Positions 36,978-50,200 are shown, counted from the stretch's first letter. The stretch: DNA of 64,000 nt from Flectobacillus sp. BAB-3569 (GCF_002270355.1 NZ_NJFZ01000035.1:99215-163214), one strand, 5' to 3'. Notes: generated from the letters alone by a model not told the origin. Made by a program: numbers and translations.

Positions 36978-38695
36978 TTACCATCCCGGATTTTGGAGCA
37001 TAGCTGGTGCTTTGCGTACTTCCGAGTCAGGAATAGGTAAAAGGTACATTTCTGGACGGAAGTTGTGTCTTCTTATCGACTCCGTTACTTGATATGTGTA
37101 AGTGTTGTTAGCGTTTTTGGTAATTCTCATACGTTTGTTGTAGCCGTTTGATACATCCATGGCAATTTTCCAACGACGAATATCATTCCAGCGGTGGTCT
37201 TCAAAAGCCAATTCGACACGGCGCTCGTTGCGGATGATTTCACGCATTTGTTCTTTGGTCATATTAGCTTTTAAACCATACAATTTTTCATCTCCAGCTG
37301 TTATACCAGCACGGTCACGAAGCGCAATAAGCGGGGCATAAGCCAAATCTGTTTTGCCTGTCTCGTTGATTGCTTCAGCATAATTGAGCAATACTTCGGC
37401 ATAGCGCATGAGCGACCAACCACGGTTAGTTGTAAAACTACTGTTTGCTGAAATATTGGCATCACACATTTTTCGGCTGTAGTATCCTGTTGTTTGTCCT
37501 GCCTGCGTAAAACCATCCGAAGGGGCATTTTCGTAGGTCAAAACTTGTCTTTGAGCATTAGCACTTGCCAAATAGTACATCGACTCGTTGTACACAATCG
37601 AATATTCAAAACGAGGGTCACGGTTTTTATATGGATTGTTTGGATCATAACCCGATGTTGCATCCGAAATCGCCTTTCCGTTTTTCATAGGGAAAGCATC
37701 CACCAAGTTTTGCGTAGGCATGGCATTATATGCCCCTCCGCGGGTTGGCATATTATAAAAACCTTCCATGTCACGGTTGGCAGAACGGTTTTGGAAAATA
37801 ATAAACTCAGGGTTAACACGATTCAAAAACACTTGATAAAAACCATAACCAGGCGCTGTGGTATTGTCTTTGTACAAAGAATATTCGCCCGAATTCATCA
37901 CCGCCAGAGCGGCATCAGCGGCTTTTTGCCAATGTGCTACATCATACGTAGGATTGCTGACGATTTTGGCAAGATCTGCATTTTGGGTTTCAGCACCACC
38001 ATTAAACAATGGACTAGCTGCGTATAGCAATATGCGTGACTTAAGTGCTAAACATGCTCCACGAGTAGCTTTACCATAGTTTTGTTCTGAATAATCGGCA
38101 CTTTTGGGTAAAACCGTAGCTGCTTCGTCTAATTCTTTTACTAAATAATTGACACAATCAGCGTACGAATTACGTGGTAAATTGATAAAGTCGGTAATGT
38201 CATATACTTTGTCACCTACCAATGGCACACCTCCAAAGCTAATCAATAGCCAATGATAGTACCAAGCACGCAAAAAACGAGCTTCTGCGACCATTTGCGC
38301 TTTCATGGGTGCTGAAAGTGGAGCATTAGGAAGTTTCTCCAACAATAAATTGACCCTACGGATATTGTTATAGGGTGTTGACCAAAACTCAAAAAATGGG
38401 AAGTTGGTCGGGCTCACCGTTCCACTGTAAAGTATTACGGCTTTTTGTCCTGTGCCCGAATAACGATATTCTGCGTCGTCGGTGGCTTCTTCGGTATTGC
38501 CATGAGAATCCCAACGACCTTTGGTATAACTAAAACCAATGTCGCTATAGATACGATACAAAAATCCTATTGTACGTGTGCTATCAGAAAAAACCGTTTC
38601 TTCGGTCAATGCTGTAGTTTTGGGGTCAAGGAAGTCATCCGACGAAAAGCAGGAGGTAAGTCCTATGACACATGCGAGTAATAATATTTTTTCAT
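36978..38695 (-). CDS. SusD-like glycan-binding lipoprotein (start frameshifted)
   Basis: About 570 residues with typical SusD features: DDFLDPKTTALTEETVFSD, RAWYYHWLLISFGGVPLVGD, TRGACLALKSRILLYAASPL and a C-terminal REIIRNERRVELAFEDHRWN. The ATG at 38695 reads MKKYYY in its own frame. One extra A in the following A6 gives MKKILLLACVIGLTSC, a perfect lipoprotein signal, so the start is frameshifted. With the SusC gene upstream it forms an outer-membrane glycan uptake pair. Confidence 0.85.
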
Positions 38696-38721
38696 AAACT
38701 AAAATCAATAAGTTGAATACC

Positions 38722-41700
38722 TTAGAAAGTAGCACTAATACCAAAGTTGATTAACCGTTGTGGAGGATAACTCACACGGTCGGTACCCGATGAAATTTCT
38801 GGGTCAAGTTGATACAGTTTGTCAAGGCTTGTGAAGGTCAGTAAGTTAGAGCCGTTTACATAAATTCTTGCTTGCTGAATACCCAATCCTCTGGTCAAAC
38901 TACTTGGTAAGTCGAAGTTGATTTGTGCATTTCTCAAACGTAAATAATCCCCTGGAATCAGCCAGAATGTTGATGGATATGCTGTTGGGTCACTAATACC
39001 GCCTAGCAAGGTCAAACGAGGATATTTGGCATTGTCGCCTAACTCTGGTGTCCATGCGTATTTGTGTACTTCGGTAAGGTTTGAAGAAAATGCACGGATA
39101 GATTCTGCCGTACCTCTTACACTAAAGTTACGTGCTCCTTGGAAGTTGGCACTGATGCTGATTGCCTTGTAGCGGATACCCAAATTGATACCATAAACCG
39201 TATTTGGGGTGTTTGGATTTCCAGTTACCGACATATCAAAGCCATCTATTTTGCCATCGCCATTCAAATCAGCGTATTTCAAATCACCCGGTTGTACGGG
39301 TACGGCTGTTTTGGGGCTGTTGGCGATATCATCGGCATTTTTGTAGTATCCAATAAAGGTATATGCTCTCATTTGTCCGATGCTATTTCCTGTGAATCTT
39401 TGATAAGGGTATAAAGGACTAGGTTCATCTTGGAAGACAATTTTGTTTTTGGCTACAGAATAATTTCCCTTAATGTAGTACGAAAACCCGCTTTTTGTAG
39501 GACTTTGATAACCCAACTCGATTTCATAGCCTCGGTTGTTTACTTTTCCCATGTTTACAGGTGGAAGACCTTGCCCAAAAATGGCTGATACTGTACCACG
39601 AGTGGTCAAAATATCATATCGATTATTATCAAAATAGTTGAAACTACCTGTTACATTGCTATTGAACAAGCCAAACTCGATGGCTAAATCTAGTTTTTTC
39701 TCTTTCTCCCATGTAACCTCGTTGTTGGCAAGCGTACCTTCGACTACGCCTGTATATAAGTTGCTTGAATACCCAAAGTTAGGTGCAACTACCCCGTTAC
39801 CATTTGAGTAATTTTGTTGATAGTAATAAGAGAAGCTGTTGCCTAAAGCGTCGTTACCTACAATACCATACGAACCTCTGATTTTCAACAAATCCATGAA
39901 TTTTGGAAATGAATTTTTATAAAATGGTTCTTCCGAAATATTCCAACCTGCCGAAACTGCTGGTAAAAGCCCAAATCTTTTGTCTCTCACAAAACGGTCA
40001 GAGCCATTGTAAGCTACGTTGAATTGTACCAAATAACGATTTTTATAATCATATCCCACACGACCAGAATACCCTTGGAAGTTGTTAGGAATAAAATTAT
40101 ATACAGCATTGCTATTGGACGCTTCTGTTGAGTTACGGTTAAAAAGTCCTAAAGCATACACGTGGTGTTTTGAATCAAAAGTACGGTCGTAGTTGACCAT
40201 TAATTGCATATTCAAAACCCTTGAAGTACTTCTGGCATCATATCCTAGAAAGAAACGACGCACACGATACACATTCGGGTCACGAGCTTCGTAGGTATCT
40301 GTGGCTGAATTATATATAAATGATGGAAACTGGTCGCGGGTCATGCTACGTCCGTAGCCATAGTTGCTGGTAAACGAGATACGACCTTGGACAAACAAGC
40401 CTTTGGTAAGAAAATCTAATTTTTGCTTCGCCGAGCCAATGAAGTTGATATTACTTTCGTTGGTTTGGTTGTAGCCATAATACTTCAAACGTCCCACCAC
40501 ATTATTCACATTATAGCTTGGGTTTTCGTTTCTAATCCAAGTACTGTAGCCCAATGAACCGTCTGGATTATACACAGGATAGGCAAATGGCGCTAAAGTC
40601 AAGAAACTACTATAGTCATAAAATAAGTCGTTATAACCAAATGGACTACCTACTTGTGGGGTATTTACTTGTCCAAAATTGCCATACAAATCCAATCTCA
40701 AATCAAGTGATTTGGTAACCGACATATCCAAATTTGAACGATAGTTGTAACGTTGGTGAAAATAATTACTATTTACCCCTTGGTCTTGACCAAAATCTTT
40801 GAGCATCCCATCTTGATACAAATAACCTACCGAAACAAAGTATTTTACCTTTTGGGTACCGCCCGACAAGTCTAGGTTTCCACGATATTGCTTGGCAAAT
40901 TGTTTGAACAAAACATCTTTCCAGTTGACATTTGGGTGACCATAAGGGTCTTTGCCATTTTTGAATAATTCCAAATCTTGGTCACTCCAACGTGGTTTAA
41001 ACGATGGACTTGGGTTTACGCTATTGTCGTTAATTTGAGCTTGGTTGTACATTTTCGCACTTTCATAAGCATCCAAATAGTTTGGAATGATGGTAGGCTG
41101 AGAAAGTGCCATTTCAGCACGCATTGAGATTTGCGGAGGACCTTCTTTACCTCTTCTTGTCGAAACTACAATTACGCCATTAGCACCACGAACGCCATAG
41201 ATTGCCGTTGTTGATGCATCTTTCAAGATAGAGAGATTCTCGATTTCGTTAGGGTCAATACGAGCAAATTGGTCATACGAATACTCAACATCATCTACAA
41301 TAATCAAGGGGCGGTTGTTGCCATTATAAGAACTTACCCCACGAATGTAAAAACTTGCGCCATCGGCACCGGGACGACCAGAAGGTTGTTGCGAGAAAAA
41401 CCCCGGAAGTTTACCAGCCAAAGCATTTTGCAAACTTGCAGAAGGGTTTTCACGAATTTCACGACCAGACACTGAACTTACAGAGCCTGTCAAGGTGATT
41501 TTTTCTGCTGACCGTAACCAATTACCACAACTTCATCGAGCGATTTGTCTTCGTCTTCAAGCGTGACATTGACAGTTGAGCGACCAGCTACACTAACCTC
41601 TTGTTGTTTAAAGCCAAGCGAACGAAATACGAGTGTATTGCTTTGCCCTTTTAAAGTAATTTTAAAAAAACCTTTTGCGTCAGTAAGGGTACCGTTGGTA

Positions 41701-41843
41701 CTTCGCCCTTTTTCGAAGACTGCCACGCCTGGCAGTGCTTCTTTGCCTCCTGTTACTACTCCCGACACCACCTGACCTTGTGCAAGGGCATTTTGTGCCA
41801 TGAGCGTAACAATAGAAATCCATATATAAAGTATTTTTTTCAT
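38722..41843 (-). pseudogene. SusC-like TonB-dependent transporter, frameshifted
   Basis: The reading frame starts at MKKILYIWISIVTLMAQ (41843) with signal peptide, carboxypeptidase-like domain (VVSGVVTGGKEALPGVAVF) and TonB box region LDEVVVIGYGQQKK. It is interrupted in A6 at about 41497. One added A joins it to ITLTGSVSSVSGREIRE, the plug (LIIVDDVEYSYDQFARIDPN) and the beta-barrel to the final FGISATF. The rest of the gene is intact over 920 residues, so the single indel may be a sequencing error. It imports oligosaccharides with SusD at 36978. Confidence 0.85.
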
Positions 41844-42058
41844 AAAAACATGAGGGTTTTCAGATGGAATTGAAGCCATGAATTTGTTGTTCAAAACAAT
41901 GAAGTAATCGTGCAAAATGAGATTTAATTATTAAGCTTTCGGCTTTCAGCTATGGGCATTCGGCTTGAAGCACTATAAGGTCCAGTGGATTTTGAGTGTA
42001 AAAGATTGATTAGAAAAAATACATTCATAATTCACAACTCATCATTCCGCATTCTTAC

Positions 42059-43753
42059 TTACCAGCCTTCGTTTTGAATAAGCTTATTGTTTTTTAGCGT
42101 TTCGTCATACGGTAAAGGCATACTGTATAGTTTGTTAGAAAACTTCATCGTTGATACCACAAATGGCGTAAAAGTCAATGTTGCATTGGTGTTTTTCACG
42201 ATTTTCATTCCTTTTAGCGAACCACTTGTCGCAGTTTCTGCTATTTTCCAGCGACGAATATCCCAAAAACGATGTTCTTCAAAGGCTAACTCAATACGTC
42301 TTTCATTTTGGATGAGCGCACGCATTTCGGTTTGTGATATACCCGCTTTGATGCCGTAGCGATTGTCGGTGCCTGCTCGAATCCCTGCTCTTTTACGAAT
42401 ATCAATGATTCTGGTAACGGCTTCCGTTGTTCTACCTAACTCATTCAGTGCTTCGGCTGCGTTTAAGAGTATTTCCGAGTATCTGAATAGTGGGAAGTTA
42501 TGGCTCTGATTGGTATAAGTGGTATTATTCGAAAAGTCTGCCATAAACTTACGTAGGTAATACCCTGTGCGAGTTTGAACGGCAATACCTCCTGGTTTGT
42601 CCAATCCTCCTTCAAAAGTTTCCACTGCTCTACGCAACCAAGTTTGACCATTGAAAAATACCGTCAAAGCCAAGCGAGGGTCACGGTTGGCATAAGGGTT
42701 TTGTGGGTCGTAACCTGATTGAGCATTGGTAATATCTAGCCCAGTAATCGTAGGAAAAGCATCAACTAAATTTTGTGAAGGACTCGTCAAGCCCAGACTT
42801 GCAGCGGGCGAACCGAAGCCGACTGGGGCATTGTAGTTTTCAATAAGAAAGTTATTCCCTGACTGTTTGGCAAGAATGATTTCGGTATTCTTTTTTGTCG
42901 TAAAAACACCTGAGAAAGAAGTCTGCAAAGCATAATAGTTGAGTCCAATCAATTCGTTGGCAGCATCTAAGGCTTTTTGCCAACGGTTAGCGTCATACGT
43001 TGGATAGCCCATTAAGGCCTTCAAGTTGGCATTGGTGCTGATGCCTCCACCATTAAATAGCGGACTAGCAGCATACAACAAAGCACGACCTTTGAGTGCA
43101 ATCGCAGCTCCTCTCGGAATTCTTCCCCAGTTGCTATCCGAAACAGGTTCAGGAGTAAGTGTTCCTTTTACGGCATCACATTCTGAAACGATGTAGTCGA
43201 TACATTCTTCGTAGGTATTACGAGGAATCGACAAATCATCTTGGATGGTAAATACTCGGTCACCAATTAATGGCACACCACCATAACGTTTTACCAATTC
43301 AAAATACAATAACGCACGAATATAACGCGCTTCGGCTTTCCAGATGGCAATACTGTTGGTGGCTGCTGGCACTTTGTCGATATTACTCAAAAAGATATTG
43401 ACACGACGAATACCCGCATACGAAGTGCCCCAATAAGGGTCGGGGTTGTTAACCGTACTGATTAATCCATTGGTATAATATTCTGCTTGACGATTGGTTC
43501 TGGACGGAACGGCATCGTCTGTACCTGTTTCCAAAAAGTCACCTCCCAGTCCATTGATTCTATTAAAACCATCGGGGATATAACTGTAAATGTTGTTGAG
43601 GAAAAAGACGGCTACGGTAGCATTTTTATCTTTGTCGTCCCAAACCAAAGTGTCAAGAATCCAATCACGAGGCTCAGTTTCTACCCTTTCGCAAGCCGCA
43701 AAAGTTAGTGCTGTAGCCAAAATAAAGGATGATATATATTTTTTAGAAATCAT
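42059..43753 (-). CDS. SusD-like glycan-binding lipoprotein, second copy
   Basis: The 564-aa protein has signal and lipobox MISKKYISSFILATALTFAAC, then WDDKDKNATVAVFFLNNIY, ALLYFELVKRYGGVPLIGDR, RGAAIALKGRALLYAASPLF and the C-terminal MRALIQNERRIELAFEEHRF. It binds glycan at the outer leaflet and closes over the SusC barrel encoded immediately upstream, 35 bp away. Unlike the first SusD, the start is intact. Confidence 0.9.
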   Translation of the reverse strand: MISKKYISSFILATALTFAACERVETEPRDWILDTLVWDDKDKNATVAVFFLNNIYSYIPDGFNRINGLGGDFLETGTDDAVPSRTNRQAEYYTNGLISTVNNPDPYWGTSYAGIRRVNIFLSNIDKVPAATNSIAIWKAEARYIRALLYFELVKRYGGVPLIGDRVFTIQDDLSIPRNTYEECIDYIVSECDAVKGTLTPEPVSDSNWGRIPRGAAIALKGRALLYAASPLFNGGGISTNANLKALMGYPTYDANRWQKALDAANELIGLNYYALQTSFSGVFTTKKNTEIILAKQSGNNFLIENYNAPVGFGSPAASLGLTSPSQNLVDAFPTITGLDITNAQSGYDPQNPYANRDPRLALTVFFNGQTWLRRAVETFEGGLDKPGGIAVQTRTGYYLRKFMADFSNNTTYTNQSHNFPLFRYSEILLNAAEALNELGRTTEAVTRIIDIRKRAGIRAGTDNRYGIKAGISQTEMRALIQNERRIELAFEEHRFWDIRRWKIAETATSGSLKGMKIVKNTNATLTFTPFVVSTMKFSNKLYSMPLPYDETLKNNKLIQNEGW

Positions 43754-43788
43754 TTTTTCTGAAAATTTTAAGCTTGATGAAAGCCATT

Positions 43789-46700
43789 TTACAATTTGAG
43801 ATTTACACCAAAATTGAATACTCGCTGAATAGGATAGTTGCTCGAAAAGCCCTCTGGGTCGAGGTATTTGTCGGCATTAAATGTCACAAGGTTGGTAGCG
43901 TTGGCAAAAACACGAATTCCTTGCACTTTGATGTTTTTACAAAGCTTACTAGGAAGGGTATATCCCAATTCGATATTTTTCAAGCGAACATAATCTCCTG
44001 AGCGTGCCCAAAAAGTAGAAACTAATTGGTTATTAGTGTTTGTACCAAGCCACAGACGAGGGTACGAAGCGTTTGGATTTGTAGGAGTCCAACGGTCGAG
44101 GTGTTGCTCGAATGCTTGTCCAAAACCTCCATTCTGGAAAGCCAACATCGAATTGGCATTGGCCACAATTACTCGGTTAGCCACGCCCTGCACCAACACA
44201 GAGAAGTCGAATCCTTTTCGCGAATATCCTAACGTTGACCCGAAGGTAATGTATGGGCTCTGTGGTCCGATTGGCGCCACATCAAGCTGATTGATTACAC
44301 CATCATTGTTCAAGTCTTTATATTTGAGGTCGCCTAACTGTGGTTGATACCCAACAGTCGTAGCACGCGATTGTAGTTCGGCAGTGGTTTGATAAAAACC
44401 CTCAGAAATATATCCAAAAAGCTGTCCAACTCTTTGTCCAGTTCGATATAACCATGAATAGGGTTGTGTCACTTCGTCGATATAAATTACTTTGGAATTT
44501 TGGAAGCCAGCATTTGCTGTGGCATAAAAATCGCCTATCGAGGTACTTTTTTGCCAATTCAACTGTAAGTCAATTCCTGTGTATTGATTTTTACCAATAT
44601 TTTCATTTGGATAAATATTTCCTAATATGCTAGTATTGCGACCACGTTGAATCAACAAATCATAATATTGCATATTGTAATATTCGACGGTAAAGCCTAA
44701 AGAATTATCAAATAAAGCTCCTGTAAGCCCAATATTGAGTTTGTTAGATTTTTCGAAGGTAATATTAGGATTCGCCAGTGGCTCTTCTGTGACACCTGTA
44801 TTACCCCCTGCACCTGTACCGAAAACGGCGCCAGTATTATCAAAATAACGTTGGATATAGCTAAAATAACCGGGGTTATCATTACCATTTTTACCATAAC
44901 TAGCATATAATTTCAAATAAGAAATCCATGCTTGAGATTGTAGGAAATCTTCCTTCGAAATATTCCAAGCCAAACCTACTGCTGGGAAAAAGCCATATTT
45001 GGTTGTGCCTCCTGTTGGGTATCTGTTTGAGCCATTCAAGCCAAAAGCAAGGTCAAGGATATATTTTTGCTTGTAATTATAGCCCATGCGTCCTGCTAAG
45101 CCTGTAATAGTATAGGGCAAATCAGAGCCTGAAACGGAGTTTTGACGATTAGCCAATAATACAGCATTTACGCCATGATTCCCTCTAGTTTTGTCATAAC
45201 CCAAAGACAATTCCAAATAGTCAGAACGTCCTTGATAATCCATGTAGTTATAGTTACTTTGGTCGCCGTTTACGCCAAATTGCTGGTAAGTTTCTTGTCC
45301 AGTAGCAGATACATTTCTTTGGAAAACAGCAAAAGTTTTATTACGTACTACGTTTTCTGAAAGTGTAGCATAATAAGAGCCCACGGCTTTAATCCACATA
45401 CCAGAAGCGATTTCGTCGAGCGTTCTTTTCAGGTAAAAGTCAGCCAACATATCTCTTTTGAAGTTTTGTTGGTATCCAGACCCAATAGTCTGTGCTAAGA
45501 TATTGTTTTGAAACTGCTGATTACCACCATACGAACCATTAGGATTGTACACAGGATAGGCATTGTTAGGCGTGTTGAGAATACTATTCAAAATATTACT
45601 TGTTCCAGCACCTGCATCATTACCATTCAGAATACGCCCCAAGAGATAAATACCGCCCGAAAGCTTGGAATTTAGCTGTAAATCAACATTCGAACGTATG
45701 GTATATGATTTAAAGTTATTATTGGTATTGTAAGGGGTAGTGGTATTTTTTTTCAAAAGCCCCGTTTGGTTGATATGGTCAAACGAAATAAAGTATTTCG
45801 AAAAATTATTTCCTCCTGTAGCACTAAAAGTATAGCGATCCATACGTGAAGATGGCTCTAGCGTAGCATCACGCCAGTTGACATTCGGATAGTTGTAAGG
45901 GTCTGAGTTGGTCGCATAAGCCTGTAAAGCTGCATCAGAATAAACAGGAGTCAGTCCGTCGTTTACACGTGCTTCGTTATAGAGCTTGGCATAATTATAG
46001 GCGTCCAATCCCTTCGGGAACTTCAAGGGTTGTTGAATCGCTGTTTGCGCGGTAAATGACATTTTAGCATTTGAAGCCGAGCCTTTACGAGTATTGATTA
46101 CCAAGGCACCACCATTGCTGCGCACGCCAAGCATGGCATTGGATAAAGCATCCTTGTGTACCGTGATTGATTCGATTTCTTCCAAATCAAAAATGGTAAG
46201 CTGTCTCGGAATACCATCGATGATAACCAAAGGCCCCTGCCCACGAAGTCCGAATGAAATACCATCGCTTCCTGGCTGTCCCGAAAACTGGAATGTACTC
46301 GTACCTGCAAGTCTACCCACTAAGGTATTGAGTATCGACGTAGCAGGCATTTTTTGAATATCTTTGTTGTAAATTGCTTGCGACGAACCAGCGGTAATTT
46401 CTGATTGTAAAGACTGATTGAAAAGTCCTCGAATAGGTTTGATGCGAGCAACAGCAGGGTTTTGACTACTCAAAACAACTCTCTCAGAAATGTCTTTTAT
46501 CGAAATTTCTTTTAGAAAAGTCCCCACACAGTAAATCCCAATTTTGTCACCAATTTGCGCATCAATAGTGGCAATACCATTACTTGATGTAGTCGCAAAC
46601 ATTCCTGTTCTACTGTTTTTAAGATTCACATTTTCCAACACTTCGTCATTGTCATCTGTTACCAAAATAGTACGTAAAGTAGCATTGGAAGTTTGTGTGT

Positions 46701-46821
46701 TTTCGGTAGTGTTTTGTGCTTGAGTGGTATGGCTTAGAGGATAACCACTCAAGAGCACCATCAACCAAAATGAGGAGGGGGGAAACCTGAGGAATTGAGG
46801 TTTTCGTAAAAGTTTGATCAT
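43789..46821 (-). CDS. SusC-like TonB-dependent transporter, second copy
   Basis: The 1010-aa protein has a signal segment (SSFWLMVLLSGYPLSHTTQA) and a carboxypeptidase-like N-terminal domain (LVTDDNDEVLENVNLKNS). The plug domain contains LIIDGIPRQLTIFDLEEIES-type sequence, and a 22-strand-type barrel ends VFNFGVNLKL. It should import oligosaccharides released at the cell surface. Two different SusCD pairs side by side suggest uptake of two product types or lengths. It is the first gene of the minus-strand operon, divergent from the HTCS regulator. Confidence 0.9.
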   Translation of the reverse strand: MIKLLRKPQFLRFPPSSFWLMVLLSGYPLSHTTQAQNTTENTQTSNATLRTILVTDDNDEVLENVNLKNSRTGMFATTSSNGIATIDAQIGDKIGIYCVGTFLKEISIKDISERVVLSSQNPAVARIKPIRGLFNQSLQSEITAGSSQAIYNKDIQKMPATSILNTLVGRLAGTSTFQFSGQPGSDGISFGLRGQGPLVIIDGIPRQLTIFDLEEIESITVHKDALSNAMLGVRSNGGALVINTRKGSASNAKMSFTAQTAIQQPLKFPKGLDAYNYAKLYNEARVNDGLTPVYSDAALQAYATNSDPYNYPNVNWRDATLEPSSRMDRYTFSATGGNNFSKYFISFDHINQTGLLKKNTTTPYNTNNNFKSYTIRSNVDLQLNSKLSGGIYLLGRILNGNDAGAGTSNILNSILNTPNNAYPVYNPNGSYGGNQQFQNNILAQTIGSGYQQNFKRDMLADFYLKRTLDEIASGMWIKAVGSYYATLSENVVRNKTFAVFQRNVSATGQETYQQFGVNGDQSNYNYMDYQGRSDYLELSLGYDKTRGNHGVNAVLLANRQNSVSGSDLPYTITGLAGRMGYNYKQKYILDLAFGLNGSNRYPTGGTTKYGFFPAVGLAWNISKEDFLQSQAWISYLKLYASYGKNGNDNPGYFSYIQRYFDNTGAVFGTGAGGNTGVTEEPLANPNITFEKSNKLNIGLTGALFDNSLGFTVEYYNMQYYDLLIQRGRNTSILGNIYPNENIGKNQYTGIDLQLNWQKSTSIGDFYATANAGFQNSKVIYIDEVTQPYSWLYRTGQRVGQLFGYISEGFYQTTAELQSRATTVGYQPQLGDLKYKDLNNDGVINQLDVAPIGPQSPYITFGSTLGYSRKGFDFSVLVQGVANRVIVANANSMLAFQNGGFGQAFEQHLDRWTPTNPNASYPRLWLGTNTNNQLVSTFWARSGDYVRLKNIELGYTLPSKLCKNIKVQGIRVFANATNLVTFNADKYLDPEGFSSNYPIQRVFNFGVNLKL

Positions 46822-47241
46822 AATTATAGGGTTTGATAAAACGGAAAAAGGTTTGGAATGAAATAGGTTGGTTAAACAGAAAAGGGTTTTTGTGTTTTTA
46901 CAATAATATATTTGAATAATGCAAAAATGGCGATAAAAAATGGTCTGATGTAGGGTGAAATTCGTTTAAAAACAGGGTCAGTTTGAGCCTTTGAGTTTAT
47001 CGGGGCCCGTTTTTGATTATTTTGTATTAGATTTTTTTTAAGGAGTAATATCCTTGCTCAATTTGCTTATACCTAAGTGATAGTTTTGCCATCGTTGGAG
47101 TTATCTCCAACGAATCATGCGTAAGCAACTAGCCAAGTTATGGGAAGGGATATTGCTAGTGTGTTGCTGACGCGAGTTTGTTGGAGAAAACTCCAACAAT
47201 GCCTTTGTCCACATTTAAGACTTTAATGATTGCTTTAAACC
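46822..47241. promoter_or_regulatory. divergent control region between SusC and HTCS genes
   Basis: This 420-bp gap holds two hairpins with the same arms: CGTTGGAG-TTAT-CTCCAACG at 47093-47112 and TTGTTGGAG-AAAA-CTCCAACAA at 47178-47199. Both lie upstream of the plus-strand regulator and 270-380 bp upstream of the SusC start. They are good candidates for HTCS binding sites or leader structures. No gene is seen. Confidence 0.5.
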
Positions 47242-50200
47242 ATGAAGAAAATTATACGATTACTAATTACACTACTATTGTTTTGTGAAGTATTCCCAAG
47301 CAAGTCGCAGGAGAGTATCCATAAATATCGCTTCGAACATATTACTGTTAACGATGGGCTACCACATAGCGATGCTAACTGTATTGTGTCAGATAGTACG
47401 GGGTATATATGGGTGGGTACCAACAATGGAGTATCAAAATATGACGGCTATTCGCTCAAAAACTATGACCTGCCAGTCAATCCACACAACGGTTTGCCCA
47501 GCAATAGAGTAGTGGCTATGCACCTTGATTCCCACAAGCGATTATGGGTGGCATCAGGAAGTGCAGGATTAAGTTTTTGGGATAAGCATCACGATAAATT
47601 TATCAATGTTGCCGAACGAGAAGGCAACGGGGTAGACCAGAATGCACTTGAAAAACTTCGGGTTAGTAATGTTCTATCCATTTCCAGCGACTCTTTTGGA
47701 AGGGTTTGGGTGGGCACTCGTACCATGGGCTTGTTCATGTTGGAATTTAAAAATGAATTATTGGTTTCTATCCGTCAAATAGTAATACATGGTACCACAC
47801 AGTATGGGGTATCCTCGATGGCACGTGAGCGTGATGGGTCTATTTGGATTGGTACAATTAGTCATGGGCTGTGGCATTTAGCTCCCCAACAGTCTATGCC
47901 AACTCCGACACTTTTTACGAATCATAAAATTTCTGCTTTGTGGGTCGATAACCACGATAATCTGTGGATAGGAACACAGTTTGAATTATTTTTGCGAATA
48001 AACAAGAAAAAAGAAACCGTGTTTATCATACAACATTAATACAGCAGTTTTCGGAAATAGGCAGTGTCTTTGTGGATTCTTTCCAGCATCTATGGGTAGG
48101 AACAAATCATGGTTTATACTATTGGGCAGGGATTCCAACAAGTACAGAGCCTGCTCTATTGACTGTTTGGAGAAATAGCATGCAAAGTTTTTTCCCAACA
48201 GATGGAGACTCGTACAGCATTAATTCAGGGAGAGTACATCAGATTTTAGAAGATAAATACCATAATCTTTGGCTAGCAGCATCTTCGGGAGGGCTCAACA
48301 AAGTAGATCTTAAAAGAAAACCCTTTTTTGTGATTCAACGCCAATTTGGCACAGCCTCTTCTTTGCCTAGTAACTACATTAATGCCGTACTGACCGATCA
48401 AGATCAAGAGCATCTTTGGATAGGTACAAGAAATGGATTTTCTAAATATCATCTTCAAAATCATACCTTTCAAAATTTTGTTCATACCCCTATCAATGGC
48501 GATGGTTCAGGAGTGGATGTTTCTGCTTTTTATCAACAAAAAGATGGTACGCTTTGGGTAGGAACTCGTTATCGTGGGCTAATAATTTTTAATGGAAACA
48601 ATCGAAAAGTACTTACGGATGTGAATGCCAACCTTTCTTTTTACGGAACTAGCGTAGAAAGAATTTTAGAAGATCGGTTTGGTACAATTTGGGTAGCGAC
48701 TTTTGAACGAGGTCTTTTGCGTTTTGATAAAACAGGAAATCTATTACAGCAATATTCGCTTGATGTTAATAATTTTCCTGCAAGACAATGTACCTATTTG
48801 TTGTATGAGCCCAACACAGACCATCTTTGGGTGAGCTCACGCGATAAAGGAGTTCTAAAACTCAAAATATCGGCAACAACGATGACCTTGGTCAACAATT
48901 ATCAATATGAAAAGAATAACCCTAATAGTTTGAGTGGTAATTATGCTTGGCCATTGGTCAAGGATTCAAAAGGCAATTTGTGGGTTGGTACGATTGGGGC
49001 AGGGCTGAATAAAATCTCTCCTCAGGGTATTGTTGAGCGTTGGAATATTGGTTATTCAAACATCGAATCGCTGATATTTGACCGTCAGGGATACCTTTGG
49101 CTAGGTGGCGAGGGCTTGATGAGGCTTAATACTCAAAATCATCAACAGATTCATTATGATGTTGGCGATGGGCTACAAAGTAACTCTTTCAAAATTGGTG
49201 CTGTTTGCCAAGACAAAGGAGGCTATTTTTATTTTGGAGGCATCAAAGGTATTACTTATTTCAAGCCAGAGCAGATTCAGCCAAGTAATCAAAAGCCTGA
49301 AATACATCTGACTACGCTACGAATCTACAACAAAGAGGTACACATAGGTGAGCCATTTGAGGGACGAGTGATTTTGTCGCAGCCATTGGATGAAACACAA
49401 GAGCTGACTATTGAACCTAACGAAAATTATTTTTCCATAGAATTTGTCGGTATTAATTACAAAAACCCCAAGAAAAACCAATATGCTTACAAGTTGGTAG
49501 GCTCAAACGACGACTGGATTTATACAGATTATAATCAGCGTATTGCCAACTTTTCGAACCTTGATGCTGGTGAATATACGTTCTTGGTCAAGACCAGTGA
49601 TGGGGAAGGAGGCATGGTCGGCCAAGCCTGCCGAAATCAAAATTCGGGTGTTACCGCCTTGGTACAAAACTTGGTGGGCGTTCCTCATTTATGCTTTGAT
49701 TTTATTTTTTGCTTTCAAAGAATACCAAAAGGCAACATTAGCAAAACAGGCTTTGAAAAATGATGTCTTGATGGAAAAATACAAAGCAGATCAAGAAAAG
49801 ACTTTGACCGATCTCAAACTTCGTTTTTTTACCAATGTTTCGCATGAATTAAGAACGCCGTTGACCTTAATTTTGGGGCCAATTGAAGAGTTGGCTTCTT
49901 CGGAACATGAGAAAAAGGACAAAATCATGCTGATTTTACAACAAACCAGAAAATTACTGGATTTGGTAAATCAGTTACTAGATTTTCGGAAAGCCGAGAC
50001 GGGGAATATGAAGATACTGGCAACCTTCGGAAATATCATTCCGATGATAGAAGAGGTGTTTTTGATTTTCAAACTCAAGGCTCAAGAGTCCTCGATTGAT
50101 TATACCATGAGTTTGCCACAAACGACAGTAGAGCTGTTTTTTGATAGTAGTAAATTAGAAATTATTCTGACCAACTTGCTATCCAATGCGTTTAAATATA

